A stretch of 64,000 bases of DNA from Prescottella defluvii. GTDB taxonomy: Bacteria; Actinomycetota; Actinomycetes; Mycobacteriales; Mycobacteriaceae. Shown one piece after another: positions 37,009 through 46,193 of the stretch. The notes beneath the pieces were generated by a model. That model was not told the DNA's origin. It worked only from the letters and a program-made list of their open reading frames with translations, and did no database searches. Position 1 is the stretch's first letter; the number at the start of each line of letters is the position of its first letter. The position numbers and the translations under genes are program-made. The DNA lies in NCBI GenBank assembly GCA_029690005.1, contig CP121458.1, forward strand, positions 868,001-932,000, given 5' to 3'.

Positions 37009-37794
37009 TCAGGAGTCGAGCGCGTCGGGGTGCCGGACGAGCGCGCGCCGCGCGTAGTACGCGAAGTTGGCCTCGCTGCGCTTGGGCGTGAGCGTCCAGT
37101 CGTGGGCCTCCCGGGCCAGACGCTCGGGCAACTCGGCGATGGTGCCCGCCGACATCGCGAGCAACTGCAGCTTTGCCGCCCGCTCGATCAGGACGGCGAG
37201 GGAGCAGGCCTCCTCTATGCTCGCGCCGGCCACCACGTGCCCGTGGTGGGCCAGCAGCACCGCCTTCTTGTCTCCCAGTGCGGCAGTGATGATCTCGCCT
37301 TCCTCGTTGCCGACCGGTACTCCCGGCCAGTCGGGTAGGAACGCGCAGTCGTCGTACAGCGGAGCAATGTCCATCTGCGAGACCGCCAGGGGCACTTCGA
37401 GCATCGACAGTGCCGCGACGTGGAGCGGGTGGGTGTGGACGATGCACGACACGTCGGGGCGGGCGCGGTAGATCCAGCTGTGGAACCGGTTGGCCGGGTT
37501 CGCCATTCCGGCTCCCTCGAGGACCTGGAGGTCCTCGTCGACGAGCAGGAGGTTGCCGGCGGTGATCTCGTCGAAGCCGAGGCCCAGGCGCTGCGTGTAG
37601 TAGGTGCCGGGCTGCTCGGCGCGTGCGGTGATCTGTCCGGCGAGTCCGCTGTCGTGGCCCGCGTCGAACAGTGCGCGGCACGTGAGGGCGATCTTCTCGC
37701 GAGTCGTCCATTTCGGGGAAGCGAGCTGAACCGCCATCTGGTCCTGGGCTCGCTGCATCAGGGTGGTCTTGGAATCGGTGAGTGTCGTGGCCAT
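37009..37794 (-). CDS. class II aldolase/adducin family protein
   Basis: A 261-residue zinc aldolase-fold protein. Metal ligands appear in SCIVHTHPLHVAAL and LLAHHGHVVAGAS, and an acidic residue lies in the loop between. The GLAGQITARAEQPG and NPANRFHSWIYRARP segments are typical of bacterial class II aldolase/adducin proteins that act on sugar phosphates or hydroxy acids. It starts at ATG 37794 with AAGGAGA. First gene of an operon with the DapA-like lyase; divergent from the XRE-cupin regulator, with two dyads between them. Confidence 0.9.
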   Translation of the reverse strand: MATTLTDSKTTLMQRAQDQMAVQLASPKWTTREKIALTCRALFDAGHDSGLAGQITARAEQPGTYYTQRLGLGFDEITAGNLLLVDEDLQVLEGAGMANPANRFHSWIYRARPDVSCIVHTHPLHVAALSMLEVPLAVSQMDIAPLYDDCAFLPDWPGVPVGNEEGEIITAALGDKKAVLLAHHGHVVAGASIEEACSLAVLIERAAKLQLLAMSAGTIAELPERLAREAHDWTLTPKRSEANFAYYARRALVRHPDALDS

Positions 37795-37839
37795 GGTGTC
37801 TCTCCTTGCGATCGGACGAAAGGACACACTCGTGACGAT

Positions 37840-37856
37840 AGGACACAAGGTGTCCT
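37840..37856. promoter_or_regulatory. perfect dyad AGGACAC-N3-GTGTCCT
   Basis: AGGACACAAGGTGTCCT, 7-bp arms, lies 46 bp upstream of the aldolase start. A second, partly degenerate copy (AGGACAC-GAA-GTGTTAC) is at 37880-37896. They are probable operators of the XRE-cupin regulator. Confidence 0.72.
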
Positions 37857-37958
37857 GAAGGCAACAGGAATCCTGGATCAGGACACGAAGTGTTACCGTG
37901 GGCGCGGCGGCCGCCTCGTCGGGAAAGGCGTGGTCCGCGGCACTTTCGGAGGAGATTG

Positions 37959-38498
37959 ATGACGGCACTGGTGCGCACGATCCGCACGCAGCAGGGGCTC
38001 ACGCTCGAGGCGCTGGCAGAGCGCACGGGCCTCACCCGGAGCTACCTGTCGAAGGTGGAACGGGGCCGCAGCACGCCGTCGATCGCTGCGGCGCTGAGCA
38101 TCTCTCGGGCGCTCGACGTCGACGTGAGCCGGTTGTTCTCGGCAGCGGGCATCGAGGAGAAGGTGACGATCGAGCGCGCCGGGGAACGCGAATCCGGCGC
38201 CGACGACCGCTACCGCCCCGTCGCATCGGCGATGCTCGGCAAGGTGATGACACCGTTCGTCGTCCGGCCGGGGACCGAGTACGGCGACGAGGGCTACCGG
38301 GAGCATCCCGGCCAGGAGTTCGTGTTCGTGCACGCCGGTGCCGTCGAGATCGATTTCGACGGCCGCACCACGGCGCTGGCTACCGGCGACTCGGTCTACT
38401 TCGACGCGACCGTCCCGCATCGCATGCGGGCGCTCGGCGACGAGCCGGCCGAGACGGTGGTGGTCGTCTACGACGAGCCCGCAGCCAAGCGCGGGTAG
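37959..38498 (+). CDS. XRE-cupin transcriptional regulator
   Basis: A 179-residue regulator: an N-terminal XRE helix-turn-helix (LTLEALAERTGLTRSYLSKVERGRSTPSIAAALSIS, residues 13-48) and a C-terminal cupin (EHPGQEFVFVHAGAVEIDFDG, then GDSVYFDATVPHRM) that would bind a small effector. It starts at ATG 37959 with GGAGGA at 37948-37953. Divergent from the aldolase-lyase operon, which it likely controls through the AGGACAC dyads. Confidence 0.9.
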   Translation: MTALVRTIRTQQGLTLEALAERTGLTRSYLSKVERGRSTPSIAAALSISRALDVDVSRLFSAAGIEEKVTIERAGERESGADDRYRPVASAMLGKVMTPFVVRPGTEYGDEGYREHPGQEFVFVHAGAVEIDFDGRTTALATGDSVYFDATVPHRMRALGDEPAETVVVVYDEPAAKRG

Positions 38499-38567
38499 GG
38501 CTGTCGCCGAGTGGGATTCGTCCGGAGTCGGCGCTCGATCTCACTCGCAACGGGTTCAGGTTCCGGG

Positions 38568-39772
38568 TCAGAAACCCCACCCGAGCACGGCCGGACGATC
38601 CGAGGCGAACGCCGAGTCGAACCGGGCCAGATCGCGATCCGATGCCGCCCGCACCCGCCCGGCGGCGGCGTACGAACGGATGCGGTGAGCCCCGAGATAC
38701 AGACTGCCCAGCACGTCGAGGTCGAGTGAGATGAGGGGCGATGCGTCGGTGCGCCGACACTGCGCGCGCCCGTCACGCACCGTCAGGGCGAACGTGCCCC
38801 GGCGTCGAGATACGGGTCGCGAACCTCGACGACCGTGTCGAGGTCGTCGGCGTACGTGCGGGCCTCCAGCGCCGCGGGAACGTCGATGATCCGCAACCAC
38901 AGGTCGTCGACGACACGGGTGGTGCGCACCAGCCGGGAATCGGTGAGCATCAGGCGCAGCGGATCGTCGATGGGCACGCTCGCCTCGACGTGCGCCATCA
39001 GGTCCAGCCCGCACAGCGCGCGCCACAGCGCCGCGTGCGCGCCGTCCGTCACCGCCACCAGTTCCTCGACCACCGCGGTCCTGGTGTCGTTCTCGCCTCG
39101 GCGTCGGAACATCGCGTAGCCGTCGGCGTGGAGCAGGAAGAACAGGGCCGATCCACCGTCGCGGTTGGCCTCCGGATCGGCGAAGGTGAAGTCCCAGTGC
39201 GGCTTCGGCCGCTCCTGCGCTCCCGGGGTGATGCGTCGCCAGCGATCGTAGATCTCCGGCAGGTGTCGTGCGGCCGAGGTCGCGTCGACCGCCCGGACAC
39301 CGCCCGGGTCCGGAGCGTCACCGTGGAATCGTGCGAATCGGCGGTCGAACGTCACGTCGGACGAGACGGTGGCCGGGCCGTATCCGAATCGGCCGTAGAT
39401 ACCGGCCTCGCTCGCGGTCAGCGCGGACAGCGGCACGTCGGTGGCGGCGATGTCCCGGTGCAGATGCGCGAACATCGCACGCAGCACCCCTCGCCGCCGG
39501 TGCGTGGGCGCCACGGACACCCAGGAGACGCCGCGCACGGGCAGCTGCCGGCCACCGGGGACGGTGACCTCGAGCGGCAGGTGCGCCGCCACACCGATCG
39601 GGACGTCGTCCTCGCAGGCGAGCACGATGTCCTCGGGCCGCATCAGTGCTCTGCCGAGCGCCCGATCGTCGTCTGCCGGGTGGTAGCCGAAGGCTATCGA
39701 GTCGAGAAGCTCGATCGCCGGCCAATCGCTGTCGGTGGCGGTACGGACCTTGATGCCTGCTGCGGACGTCAT
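38568..39772 (-). CDS. eis: Eis-like GNAT N-acetyltransferase (frame break)
   Basis: About 401 residues after one missing base near 38803 is restored, the length of Eis proteins. The N-terminal GNAT fold has the acetyl-CoA loop VAPTHRRRGVLRAMFAHL; the middle repeats the fold (HWDFTFADPEANRDGG) and the C-terminal SCP2-like part (FALTVRDGRAQCRRTDASPLISLDLDVLGSLYLG) ends in VLGWGF, placing a terminal Phe as in Eis. Mycobacterial Eis acetylates aminoglycosides and other amines. The start is ATG 39772; ATG 39793 is also in frame. Confidence 0.88.
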
Positions 39773-39844
39773 GCTTGCCGATGGTGGCAGCATTCGGCGC
39801 GAAACGCCCGTGATTATTCGGGCGAGTGGTCGACTACGGGGCGG

Positions 39845-40579
39845 TCAGCGCTTCTTGCCGAACCGCAGCTTCCACGGCACCAAGGCCGACTCGAGCTGCA
39901 CGGCGAGGCTCATCTTCGACACGCCCTCGGTGCGCTCCTCGAACCGGATCGGGACCTCGGCGATGCGCATGCCGCGGCTGGTGGTCCGGTAGTTCATCTC
40001 CACCTGGAACGAGTAGCCGTTGCTGTGGATCGATGCGACGTCGATTGCCTCGAGGGTGCGTGCGTGCCACGCCTTGAAGCCGGCGGTCGCGTCCTTCACA
40101 CCCAGCCGCAGGATCGCGTTGACGTAGAAGTTGGCCCACGCCGACAGCGCCTTGCGGTGCCACGGCCAGTCGCTCGCGACCGCGCCGCCCGGGACGTACC
40201 GGGAGCCGAGGACGACCGCGGCGTCGGTGGTGGTCAGCGTGCTGATCATCTGGGGGATGACCTCGGCCGGGTGCGAGAGGTCGGCATCCATCTGGATGAC
40301 GATGTCGGCGCCGTCCTCGAGTGCGCGCGTCATGCCGGCGACGTAGGCGCGTCCGAGGCCGTCCTTGACGGTGCGGTGCAGCACCCGGATCGGGATCGGC
40401 CCGTCGATCGCCAGCTTCTCGGCGACCTCTCCGGTGCCGTCGGGGGAGTTGTCGTCGACGACCAGCAGGTGCAGGTTCGGTACCTCCAACGCCGCCAGCC
40501 GCTCGACGAGTTTCGGCAGATTGTCGCGTTCGTTGTACGTGGGTACAACGACGGTCGTCTTCGGCGAGCTGGTGTTCAT
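39845..40579 (-). CDS. GT2 glycosyltransferase, polyprenol phosphate mannose synthase-like
   Basis: A 244-residue DPM1-like family 2 transferase: nucleotide-binding start TVVVPTYNERDNLPKLV, LLVVDDNSPDGT, the DxD motif QMDADLSHP, and a late GFKAWHARTLEAID. It lacks C-terminal membrane segments, as in soluble DPM1-type catalytic subunits that transfer mannose from GDP-mannose to polyprenol phosphate. The Ppm1 gene of mycobacteria sits in another setting, so this may be a paralogue. It starts at ATG 40579 with GGAAGG upstream. Confidence 0.87.
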   Translation of the reverse strand: MNTSSPKTTVVVPTYNERDNLPKLVERLAALEVPNLHLLVVDDNSPDGTGEVAEKLAIDGPIPIRVLHRTVKDGLGRAYVAGMTRALEDGADIVIQMDADLSHPAEVIPQMISTLTTTDAAVVLGSRYVPGGAVASDWPWHRKALSAWANFYVNAILRLGVKDATAGFKAWHARTLEAIDVASIHSNGYSFQVEMNYRTTSRGMRIAEVPIRFEERTEGVSKMSLAVQLESALVPWKLRFGKKR

Positions 40580-40682
40580 GGTGCCTTCCTGGTGATCACA
40601 CGGTGTCGTCTCCGGCAAATCGAGTGTGGTCATGAATGCAAGCGAAGGCAACTTACCTGGGGGTTTCCAGGTGTTCACGGGG

Positions 40683-41081
40683 CTATTGGGCGATGTTCAC
40701 CATCCAGGAGACGCCGAACCGGTCGGCGCAGGCCCCGAACGTATCGCCCCACATCTGCTTCTCGAACGGCACCTGGACGGTGCCCGCCGAGGACAGCTTG
40801 TCCCAGTAGCCGCGAAGCTCCTCGGCGTCGTCGCCGCTCAGGCTCACCGCCATGTCGGTGCCGACCTTGTGTTCCATCCCGGGCGGCGTGTCCGCACCCA
40901 TGATCGTGAAACCGCTGTCGGTCTCGAGCATCGCGTGCATGATCTTGTCGCCGTCGTCCGGCGCACCGAGCTCGCCGAACGTGGTCATGTTCAGGGTGCC
41001 GCCGAAGATGCTCTTGTAGAACTCCATCGCCTCGCGGGCATTGCCGGCGAAGCTGATGTAGGGATTGAGGCGAGAGGCCAC
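40683..41081 (-). CDS. VOC family protein (PhnB-like)
   Basis: A 132-residue vicinal-oxygen-chelate protein with the PhnB-type pattern: PYISFAGNAREAMEFYKSIFGG at the start, MLETDSGFTIMGADTPPG in the middle and WGDTFGACADRFGVSWMVN at the end. The function of this subgroup is unknown. It starts at GTG 41081 with TAGGAGC upstream. Confidence 0.88.
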   Translation of the reverse strand: MASRLNPYISFAGNAREAMEFYKSIFGGTLNMTTFGELGAPDDGDKIMHAMLETDSGFTIMGADTPPGMEHKVGTDMAVSLSGDDAEELRGYWDKLSSAGTVQVPFEKQMWGDTFGACADRFGVSWMVNIAQ

Positions 41082-41128
41082 GGGATGCTCCTAGGATCGT
41101 CCGGAAACTGTCGATCGGTGACGCGGAA

Positions 41129-42373
41129 CTACTCTTCGCTGCCACGACGGTACCGCCCATCGGTTCGCGTCGGGACGGTTCGAGGGGACCGCCACGGCGG
41201 CACGGCGGCGAGCGTGACGGCCCGCAGCACCCACTCGGCGGGTCCGTACGGATGTCCCCGCAGCCAGAGGCGACTGGCCGCCATCTGGACGAGGAACACG
41301 ACCGGCACGACGGCGATCACCGCGAGCGGCGGCAGCCGATCGACGAGACCGAGGCCGTACCCCGTGAACAGGACACCCAGCAGCAGCGACTGCACCAGGT
41401 AGTTGGTCAGTGCCGCCTTGCCCATCGGCGCGAGCGCCGTCTCGACCCGGCGGCCGACGGCGGTACGGAACACCAGCAGTGCGGCCACCACGTATGTCGC
41501 GGTGAGTGCGGGCGCCGTCAGCTGTCCGAATCCGAACGCGACCGTCTCCAGTCCGCCTCCCGGTGCGTACGCGGCGCCGAGGGCGTACGTCGCGGCACCG
41601 ATCAGGCCGATCGGCAGGCCGAACATGAGAATGCGCTTCATGGCGTCCCGGTAACGCTCGGGATCCGCGAACACCTCCAGCCGGCCGGCGGCGAAGCCGA
41701 AGAAGAACATCGCCATCGCGCTCGGACCCTGCAGCAGCCAGAGGGCGGCGAGCGTGTCCGGCAGATGCCCCGAATGGAAGGCGAGGGTCGCGGCCGCGTC
41801 GCCCTGGAACGCCGAGAGCTTGCCGGCCGCGTCGGATGCGGACGAGCCGGTGACGTCGCCGGCGGCCAGCTGCGCGATGCCGAGGAGCATCCACACCGCG
41901 GACGACGCGACGATCAGCAGCGCCCCGAGCCGGAGCGCGGTCGTCGGCGAGACGTTCCGGCAGGCCAGGAGGACGAGCCCGAGGAGGGCGTAGGTGGCGA
42001 GGATCTCGCCGTAGTAGAGGGCGGCTCCGTGCAGCAGTCCGATCACCAGCAGCCCGCCCTGTCGGCGCAGCATTCGCGGAACGAACCCGCGCCCGGCCCG
42101 CTCCGCGGCGGCCATCTGCAGGGTGAAGCTGTAGCCGAACAGGAACGAGAACAACAGATAGAACTTGGTCTCGAACAGCAGCGACACGACGAAGCGCACG
42201 GCGTGATCGATCCCGGAATCGAAGCCGGGGTTCGTTTCCGTCGACGCGTAGTACGGGTCGGCGAACGCCCAGATGTTGACCGCCAGGATGCCGAACAGGG
42301 CGAACCCGCGCAGCGCGTCGACGTTCTGCAGGCGGCGGACGCGTTCCGGGGCCCGCGACGTCGTCCCGGTCAC
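41129..42373 (-). CDS. DUF418 multi-pass membrane protein
   Basis: A 414-residue protein beginning LQNVDALRGFALFGILAVNIWAFADP and carrying about ten hydrophobic helices; the C-terminal DUF418 signature GKAALTNYLVQSLLLGVLF is present, with WLRGHPYGPAEWVLRAVT near the end. The function is unknown; relatives are often paired with regulators or transport genes. It starts at GTG 42373, and the GTGA overlaps the probable stop of the upstream TetR gene, so the two form one translationally coupled unit. Confidence 0.87.
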   Translation of the reverse strand: MTGTTSRAPERVRRLQNVDALRGFALFGILAVNIWAFADPYYASTETNPGFDSGIDHAVRFVVSLLFETKFYLLFSFLFGYSFTLQMAAAERAGRGFVPRMLRRQGGLLVIGLLHGAALYYGEILATYALLGLVLLACRNVSPTTALRLGALLIVASSAVWMLLGIAQLAAGDVTGSSASDAAGKLSAFQGDAAATLAFHSGHLPDTLAALWLLQGPSAMAMFFFGFAAGRLEVFADPERYRDAMKRILMFGLPIGLIGAATYALGAAYAPGGGLETVAFGFGQLTAPALTATYVVAALLVFRTAVGRRVETALAPMGKAALTNYLVQSLLLGVLFTGYGLGLVDRLPPLAVIAVVPVVFLVQMAASRLWLRGHPYGPAEWVLRAVTLAAVPPWRSPRTVPTRTDGRYRRGSEE

Positions 42374-42971
42374 GACGCGGCGCCCGGAGGAGCTGGCTGA
42401 CGATGCGGCGGAGCACTGCCGCCTGCGCCTCGGGCCGGAAGTTCGGATCGGCCGCGACGCGGGCGAACATGCCGTCGACGAGCGCGGCGATCCAGGTCGC
42501 CGCGTCCTCGGCGGTGAGGTCGGTGTCGAGCTGTCCCGCGGCCGCGGCGCGTTCGAGCAGATCCTCGAGGCCTTGCCGGAAACTCGCGTCGTTGGCCTTG
42601 AACCGCACCGCGACGTCGTCGTCGCGGTGGGCGAGCGCCGAGATCTCCAGCGCCAAACCGGAGTAGGTGGAGTCGGCCGCGAGGCGGCAGACGTCGTCGA
42701 GGAGGACCAGCAGCGCGCCGAACGGGTCGTCCGCCGCGGCGAGCCCCGCGACCGACGACGCGGTTTCGGTGCCGTCACGCTCGATCAGCGCCAGCAACAC
42801 CGCCTGCTTGGTCGGGAAGTAGTGGAAGAGGTTCCCGGAGCTCATGCCCGCCAGCGCGCAGATGTCCGCCGTGCGGGTCGCGTGGTACCCGCGCTCGGCG
42901 AAGCACCGGGCCGCAGCGTCGAGTAGCTCGGTCCTCTTGGCCTCACGTGCTGCCTCGTCGACGATTCGCAT
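42370..42971 (-). CDS. TetR-family regulator coupled to DUF418 gene (3' frame break)
   Basis: About 200 residues. HTH: ARCFAERGYHATRTADICALAGMSSGNLFHYFPTKQAVLLALIE; the ligand domain follows. As given, the frame runs on antisense through the DUF418 gene. One base added near 42385 leads to a PGAAS ending and a TGA at 42372-42370 that overlaps the DUF418 GTG, a natural operon junction. It starts at ATG 42971. A near-perfect 20-bp dyad upstream (42999-43018) is the likely autoregulatory operator. Confidence 0.85.
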
Positions 42972-42998
42972 GCGCGCTCCCCAGGTCCGTAATTAATA

Positions 42999-43018
42999 AA
43001 TTGAGTGATCACTTAATT
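42999..43018. promoter_or_regulatory. TetR operator-like dyad around TGAGTGATCACTTA
   Basis: AATTGAGTGATCACTTAATT, 9 of 10 positions symmetric, lies 28 bp upstream of the TetR start and is the only AT-rich patch nearby. Confidence 0.75.
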
Positions 43019-43111
43019 GATAGCCTTCGTGGGACCCGGAGGCAAGACCGGGGTCGAGATCCGGGTGTTCACCGATGTTCCGGCGTCGACGACCGCCATA
43101 GGTTCGACGGC

Positions 43112-44206
43112 ATGCGCTCACCACTTCTCCTGTCGGGCCTCGCTGTCGGTACCGTGCTGCTTGTGGCCGGCTGTTCGGCGTTCGCTCGCATCGATGCCCT
43201 CCAGGACGATCTGAACGCCCTCACCGGCGCGGGTGTCGCCGGTGCCGTCGGCACCGTGGACGCCGACCGGACGACGATCGTCGTCACCAGTGGCGTCGGC
43301 GACCGGGCGACCGGGGAGCCGATGCCCGACGCCGGCCGGATCCGGATCGGCAGTGTCACCAAGCCGTTCACCGCCACGATCGTGATGCAGCTCGTGTCCG
43401 AAGACCGGGTGCAGTTGGACGCGCCGATCGACACGTACCTGCCGGGAGTGCTGAGCGCGAACGGCACCGACGGCCGAGCGATCACGGTCCGTCAGCTCCT
43501 GCAGCATCGCAGTGGAATTCCCGAGTTTGCCGGCGAGCCGAGCGCCGACGAGCTGGTGGCGGCGGCCCGGAACACGACCCTCGCGCCGGCCGAGGCCGTC
43601 GCGATCGCGCTGCGGCAGCCGCCGCAGTTCGAACCCGGCACCCGCTTCGCCTACACGAACACCAACTACATCGTGTTGGGGATGCTCATCGAACGAGTCA
43701 CCGGCCGTGTCTATTCCGACGAACTCGATTCGCGCATCATCGGTCCGCTCGGCCTGTCCGACACGTACCTCCCGGGTCCCGGGGAGACGGAGATCCGCGG
43801 CGACCACCCGCACGGCTACCAGTCGACGCCCGACGGAGTAGTCGACGTCTCCCGGATCGAGCCGTCGATTCCCTGGGCGGCCGGGGCGCTGGTGTCGACG
43901 GGACACGACCTCAACACGTTCTGGCGCGCGCTGCTCGGCGGAAAGCTGGTTCCGGCGGCACAACTCGACGAGATGACGACGCCGCAGTCCGGTGCGAGCG
44001 AGGAGGAGGGTCGCGGATACGGGTTGGGCGTGGGATCGACCGATCTTCCGTGCCGGACCCGCTACGTCGGCCACAGCGGTGGAATTCCCGGCTACTACAC
44101 GACTTCCGGGGCGACGAGGGACCGGGCCGTGACGATCGTGCTGACACAGGCGCCGGAAACGCGGCCCGACCTCGAGAAGATGCTCGCGCACGCGCTGTGC
44201 CCGTGA
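43112..44206 (+). CDS. penicillin-binding-like serine hydrolase, lipoprotein
   Basis: A 364-residue beta-lactamase/DD-peptidase-fold hydrolase anchored as a lipoprotein (lipobox LLVAGCSA at about residue 20). The active-site triad is SVTK (Ser-x-x-Lys), YTN (Tyr-x-Asn) and HSGG near the C-terminus (YVGHSGGIPGYYTTSG). Class C-like family; its physiological role may be in wall remodelling or ester hydrolysis. It starts at ATG 43112, with a TAGGTT -10 box 7 nt before it, a leaderless arrangement. Confidence 0.9.
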   Translation: MRSPLLLSGLAVGTVLLVAGCSAFARIDALQDDLNALTGAGVAGAVGTVDADRTTIVVTSGVGDRATGEPMPDAGRIRIGSVTKPFTATIVMQLVSEDRVQLDAPIDTYLPGVLSANGTDGRAITVRQLLQHRSGIPEFAGEPSADELVAAARNTTLAPAEAVAIALRQPPQFEPGTRFAYTNTNYIVLGMLIERVTGRVYSDELDSRIIGPLGLSDTYLPGPGETEIRGDHPHGYQSTPDGVVDVSRIEPSIPWAAGALVSTGHDLNTFWRALLGGKLVPAAQLDEMTTPQSGASEEEGRGYGLGVGSTDLPCRTRYVGHSGGIPGYYTTSGATRDRAVTIVLTQAPETRPDLEKMLAHALCP

Positions 44207-44253
44207 CGACTTCGTGTGCGAGGGCGCTAGTGTGTCGGCACGGGAGGTGGGCC

Positions 44254-44855
44254 ATGGGTGGCGCGGGACGGTTGGTCGTCGCGATGCAGGTGTCCGCGGA
44301 CGGCTGTGTGAACAGCGAAGTGCCGGGCGCGGACTGGCAGTTGTGGAACTGGGGGCCGCAGTGGCCGTGGAGCGCGGACCTGCGGGCCTCGTTCAACGGC
44401 CTGCTGGTAGGTGCATCAGGGATCCTGCTGAGTCGGCCGATGGCGGACGAGGGATACCTGGGGCACTGGGAGCGGATGGCTGCCCTTCACCCCGGCGACA
44501 CGGACTGGGAGTTCAGCCGGACGATCGGGGCACTGCCCAAGTTCGTGGTGTCCCGGGCGGGGGCCCGGAGCGGCAGTGGCCGCGTACCGAGGTGCTCGAC
44601 GGCGAACTGGCCGACACCGTCGCGCGGGTGAAGGAGCTGGCGGGCGGGACTCTGCTGTGCTTCGGGGGAGCGGGGCTGGTCTCCGCGCTGCTGCGCGAGG
44701 GGCTGGCCGAGGAGCTGCGACTGTTCGTCAACCCCGGGTTCGCGGGGGCGGGCACCAGCGTGTTCGGGCCGTGGCTGGTGGAGCACCGGTACCGCTCCGG
44801 GGGCGCGGCGGTGCATGACTGCGGGATCGTCGAGAGCCACTGGTCACGGGGATGA
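44254..44855 (+). CDS. RibD C-terminal/dihydrofolate reductase-like protein (frame break)
   Basis: About 200 residues in the RibD_C/DHFR fold: VVAMQVSADGCVNSE at the start, LLVGASGILLSRPMADEGYLGHWE, and, after one missing base near 44570, GGTLLCFGGAGLVSALLREGLAEELRLFVNPGFAGAGTSVF, the NADPH-binding half. The family reduces pteridine- or flavin-related substrates; the true role is unknown. It starts at ATG 44254 with GGGAGGTGG directly upstream. Confidence 0.84.
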
Positions 44856-44901
44856 CCGTGGACGCCCATCGCACCGACACTTCTCCGCAAGGGGAACCCT
44901 G

Positions 44902-46129
44902 ATGACTGAAAACACAGCGGACGCAGATGCTTCCGTGGATCCGTCTCCGACCTCTCCGCCGCCACCGCGCAGGCGGCGCCGATTGAAGCGGGTCGCGGTC
45001 TCGGCCCTGGCCGCCGTCGTCGTGCTCGGTGCCGGGGCCTTCGGGGCGGCGGCCGCGCTGGACATTCCGGCGCCGCCGACCCTCGTGCACCTGCTGACCG
45101 ACGCGCCGTCGACCCAGGGGCAACTTTTCGCCGCCCGGACGGTCGCGGCGCCCGCGCAGGCGCGACCCCTGCCGGTGCACCCGGCCCCGCTACCGGAGAC
45201 GGTGCCCTGGAAGGGCGGAGCAGATCACCGTCGCCGAGTTCCTGGACACCACGCACTCCAACGCGTTCGTGGTGCTCCGCGACGGTGCGATCACGCACGA
45301 GTGGTACCGGGACGGCGTCGGCCCGACGACGCCGAACGCGTCGTGGTCGGTGGCGAAGTCGATGGTCTCGCTGCTGGTCGGTCGGGCGATCGAGTCCGGC
45401 AAGCTCGCCGAGGACGAACGGCTCGTGGACGTGCTACCCGATCTTGCGACCGGTGGGCCGTACGACTCGATCACGATCCGCGATCTGCTCGACATGGCGT
45501 CCGGCGTCGACGTTTCCGAGAACTACAACCCGTACTTCCCGTTCACCGGCACGGCGCGGATGTACCTCACGACGGACCTCGCCGGGTTCGTCCGTGATCA
45601 CCGTGGACTGCAGTTCGATCCGGGCACCGAAGGGGAGTACCGCAGCGTCGACACGCAGCTGCTCGGACAGGCGGTGGCCGCCGTCGAGGGCCGTCCGCTC
45701 GGCGAACTGCTCGAGAGCGGTATCTGGGGCCCGATCGGCGCGGAGGACGACGCGACCTGGAACCTCGACCGGGCCGGCGGCCAGGAGAAGGCGTTCTGCT
45801 GCATCAACGCGACCGCCCGCGACTTCGCGAAGGTGGGGCAGCTGGTGCTCGACGGTGGTCGTGTCGGGGACGCGCAGGTGGTCCCGGACGCATGGATTCG
45901 TCGACTGAGTACCCCGGCGGCCCAAGCGGTTTCGGGTTGGGGATACTCGGCGCAGTGGTGGCATCCCACGGGCGGCAACGGCCGGGACTTCTCCGCGATC
46001 GGTGTCTACGGCCAATACATCTATGTGGATCCCGCGTCGCGCACTGTCGTCGTCAAGCTCAGCGACCACGGCACCGAACAGGACGAGATCGACACGATCG
46101 ACGTGTTCCGCGCGCTCGCGGCGTCGTAG
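44902..46129 (+). CDS. membrane-anchored serine hydrolase, beta-lactamase fold (frame break)
   Basis: About 408 residues: a Pro-rich cytoplasmic start, one membrane helix (LAAVVVLGAGAFGAAAAL near residue 40) and an outward beta-lactamase-fold domain with SWSVAKSMVSLL (Ser-x-x-Lys), YRSVDTQLLGQ (Tyr motif) and a late catalytic region. This break differs from most others: the frame moves the other way near 45215, so either one G too many or two bases too few are present in GGGCGGAGC. It starts at ATG 44902 with AAGGGGA. It follows another serine hydrolase and a RibD-like gene, but no shared pathway is evident. Confidence 0.85.
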
Positions 46130-46140
46130 GAAATGGAAGA

Positions 46141-46176
46141 CCCGGGCGGTCCTGGTCGGGGTCAGGACCGCCCGGG
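46141..46176. terminator. 14-bp stem-loop between convergent genes
   Basis: CCCGGGCGGTCCTG (46141-46154) pairs perfectly with 46163-46176. It separates the serine hydrolase from the phosphatase gene. Confidence 0.85.
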
Positions 46177-46193
46177 CGTCTGGGGGGCGAGCG

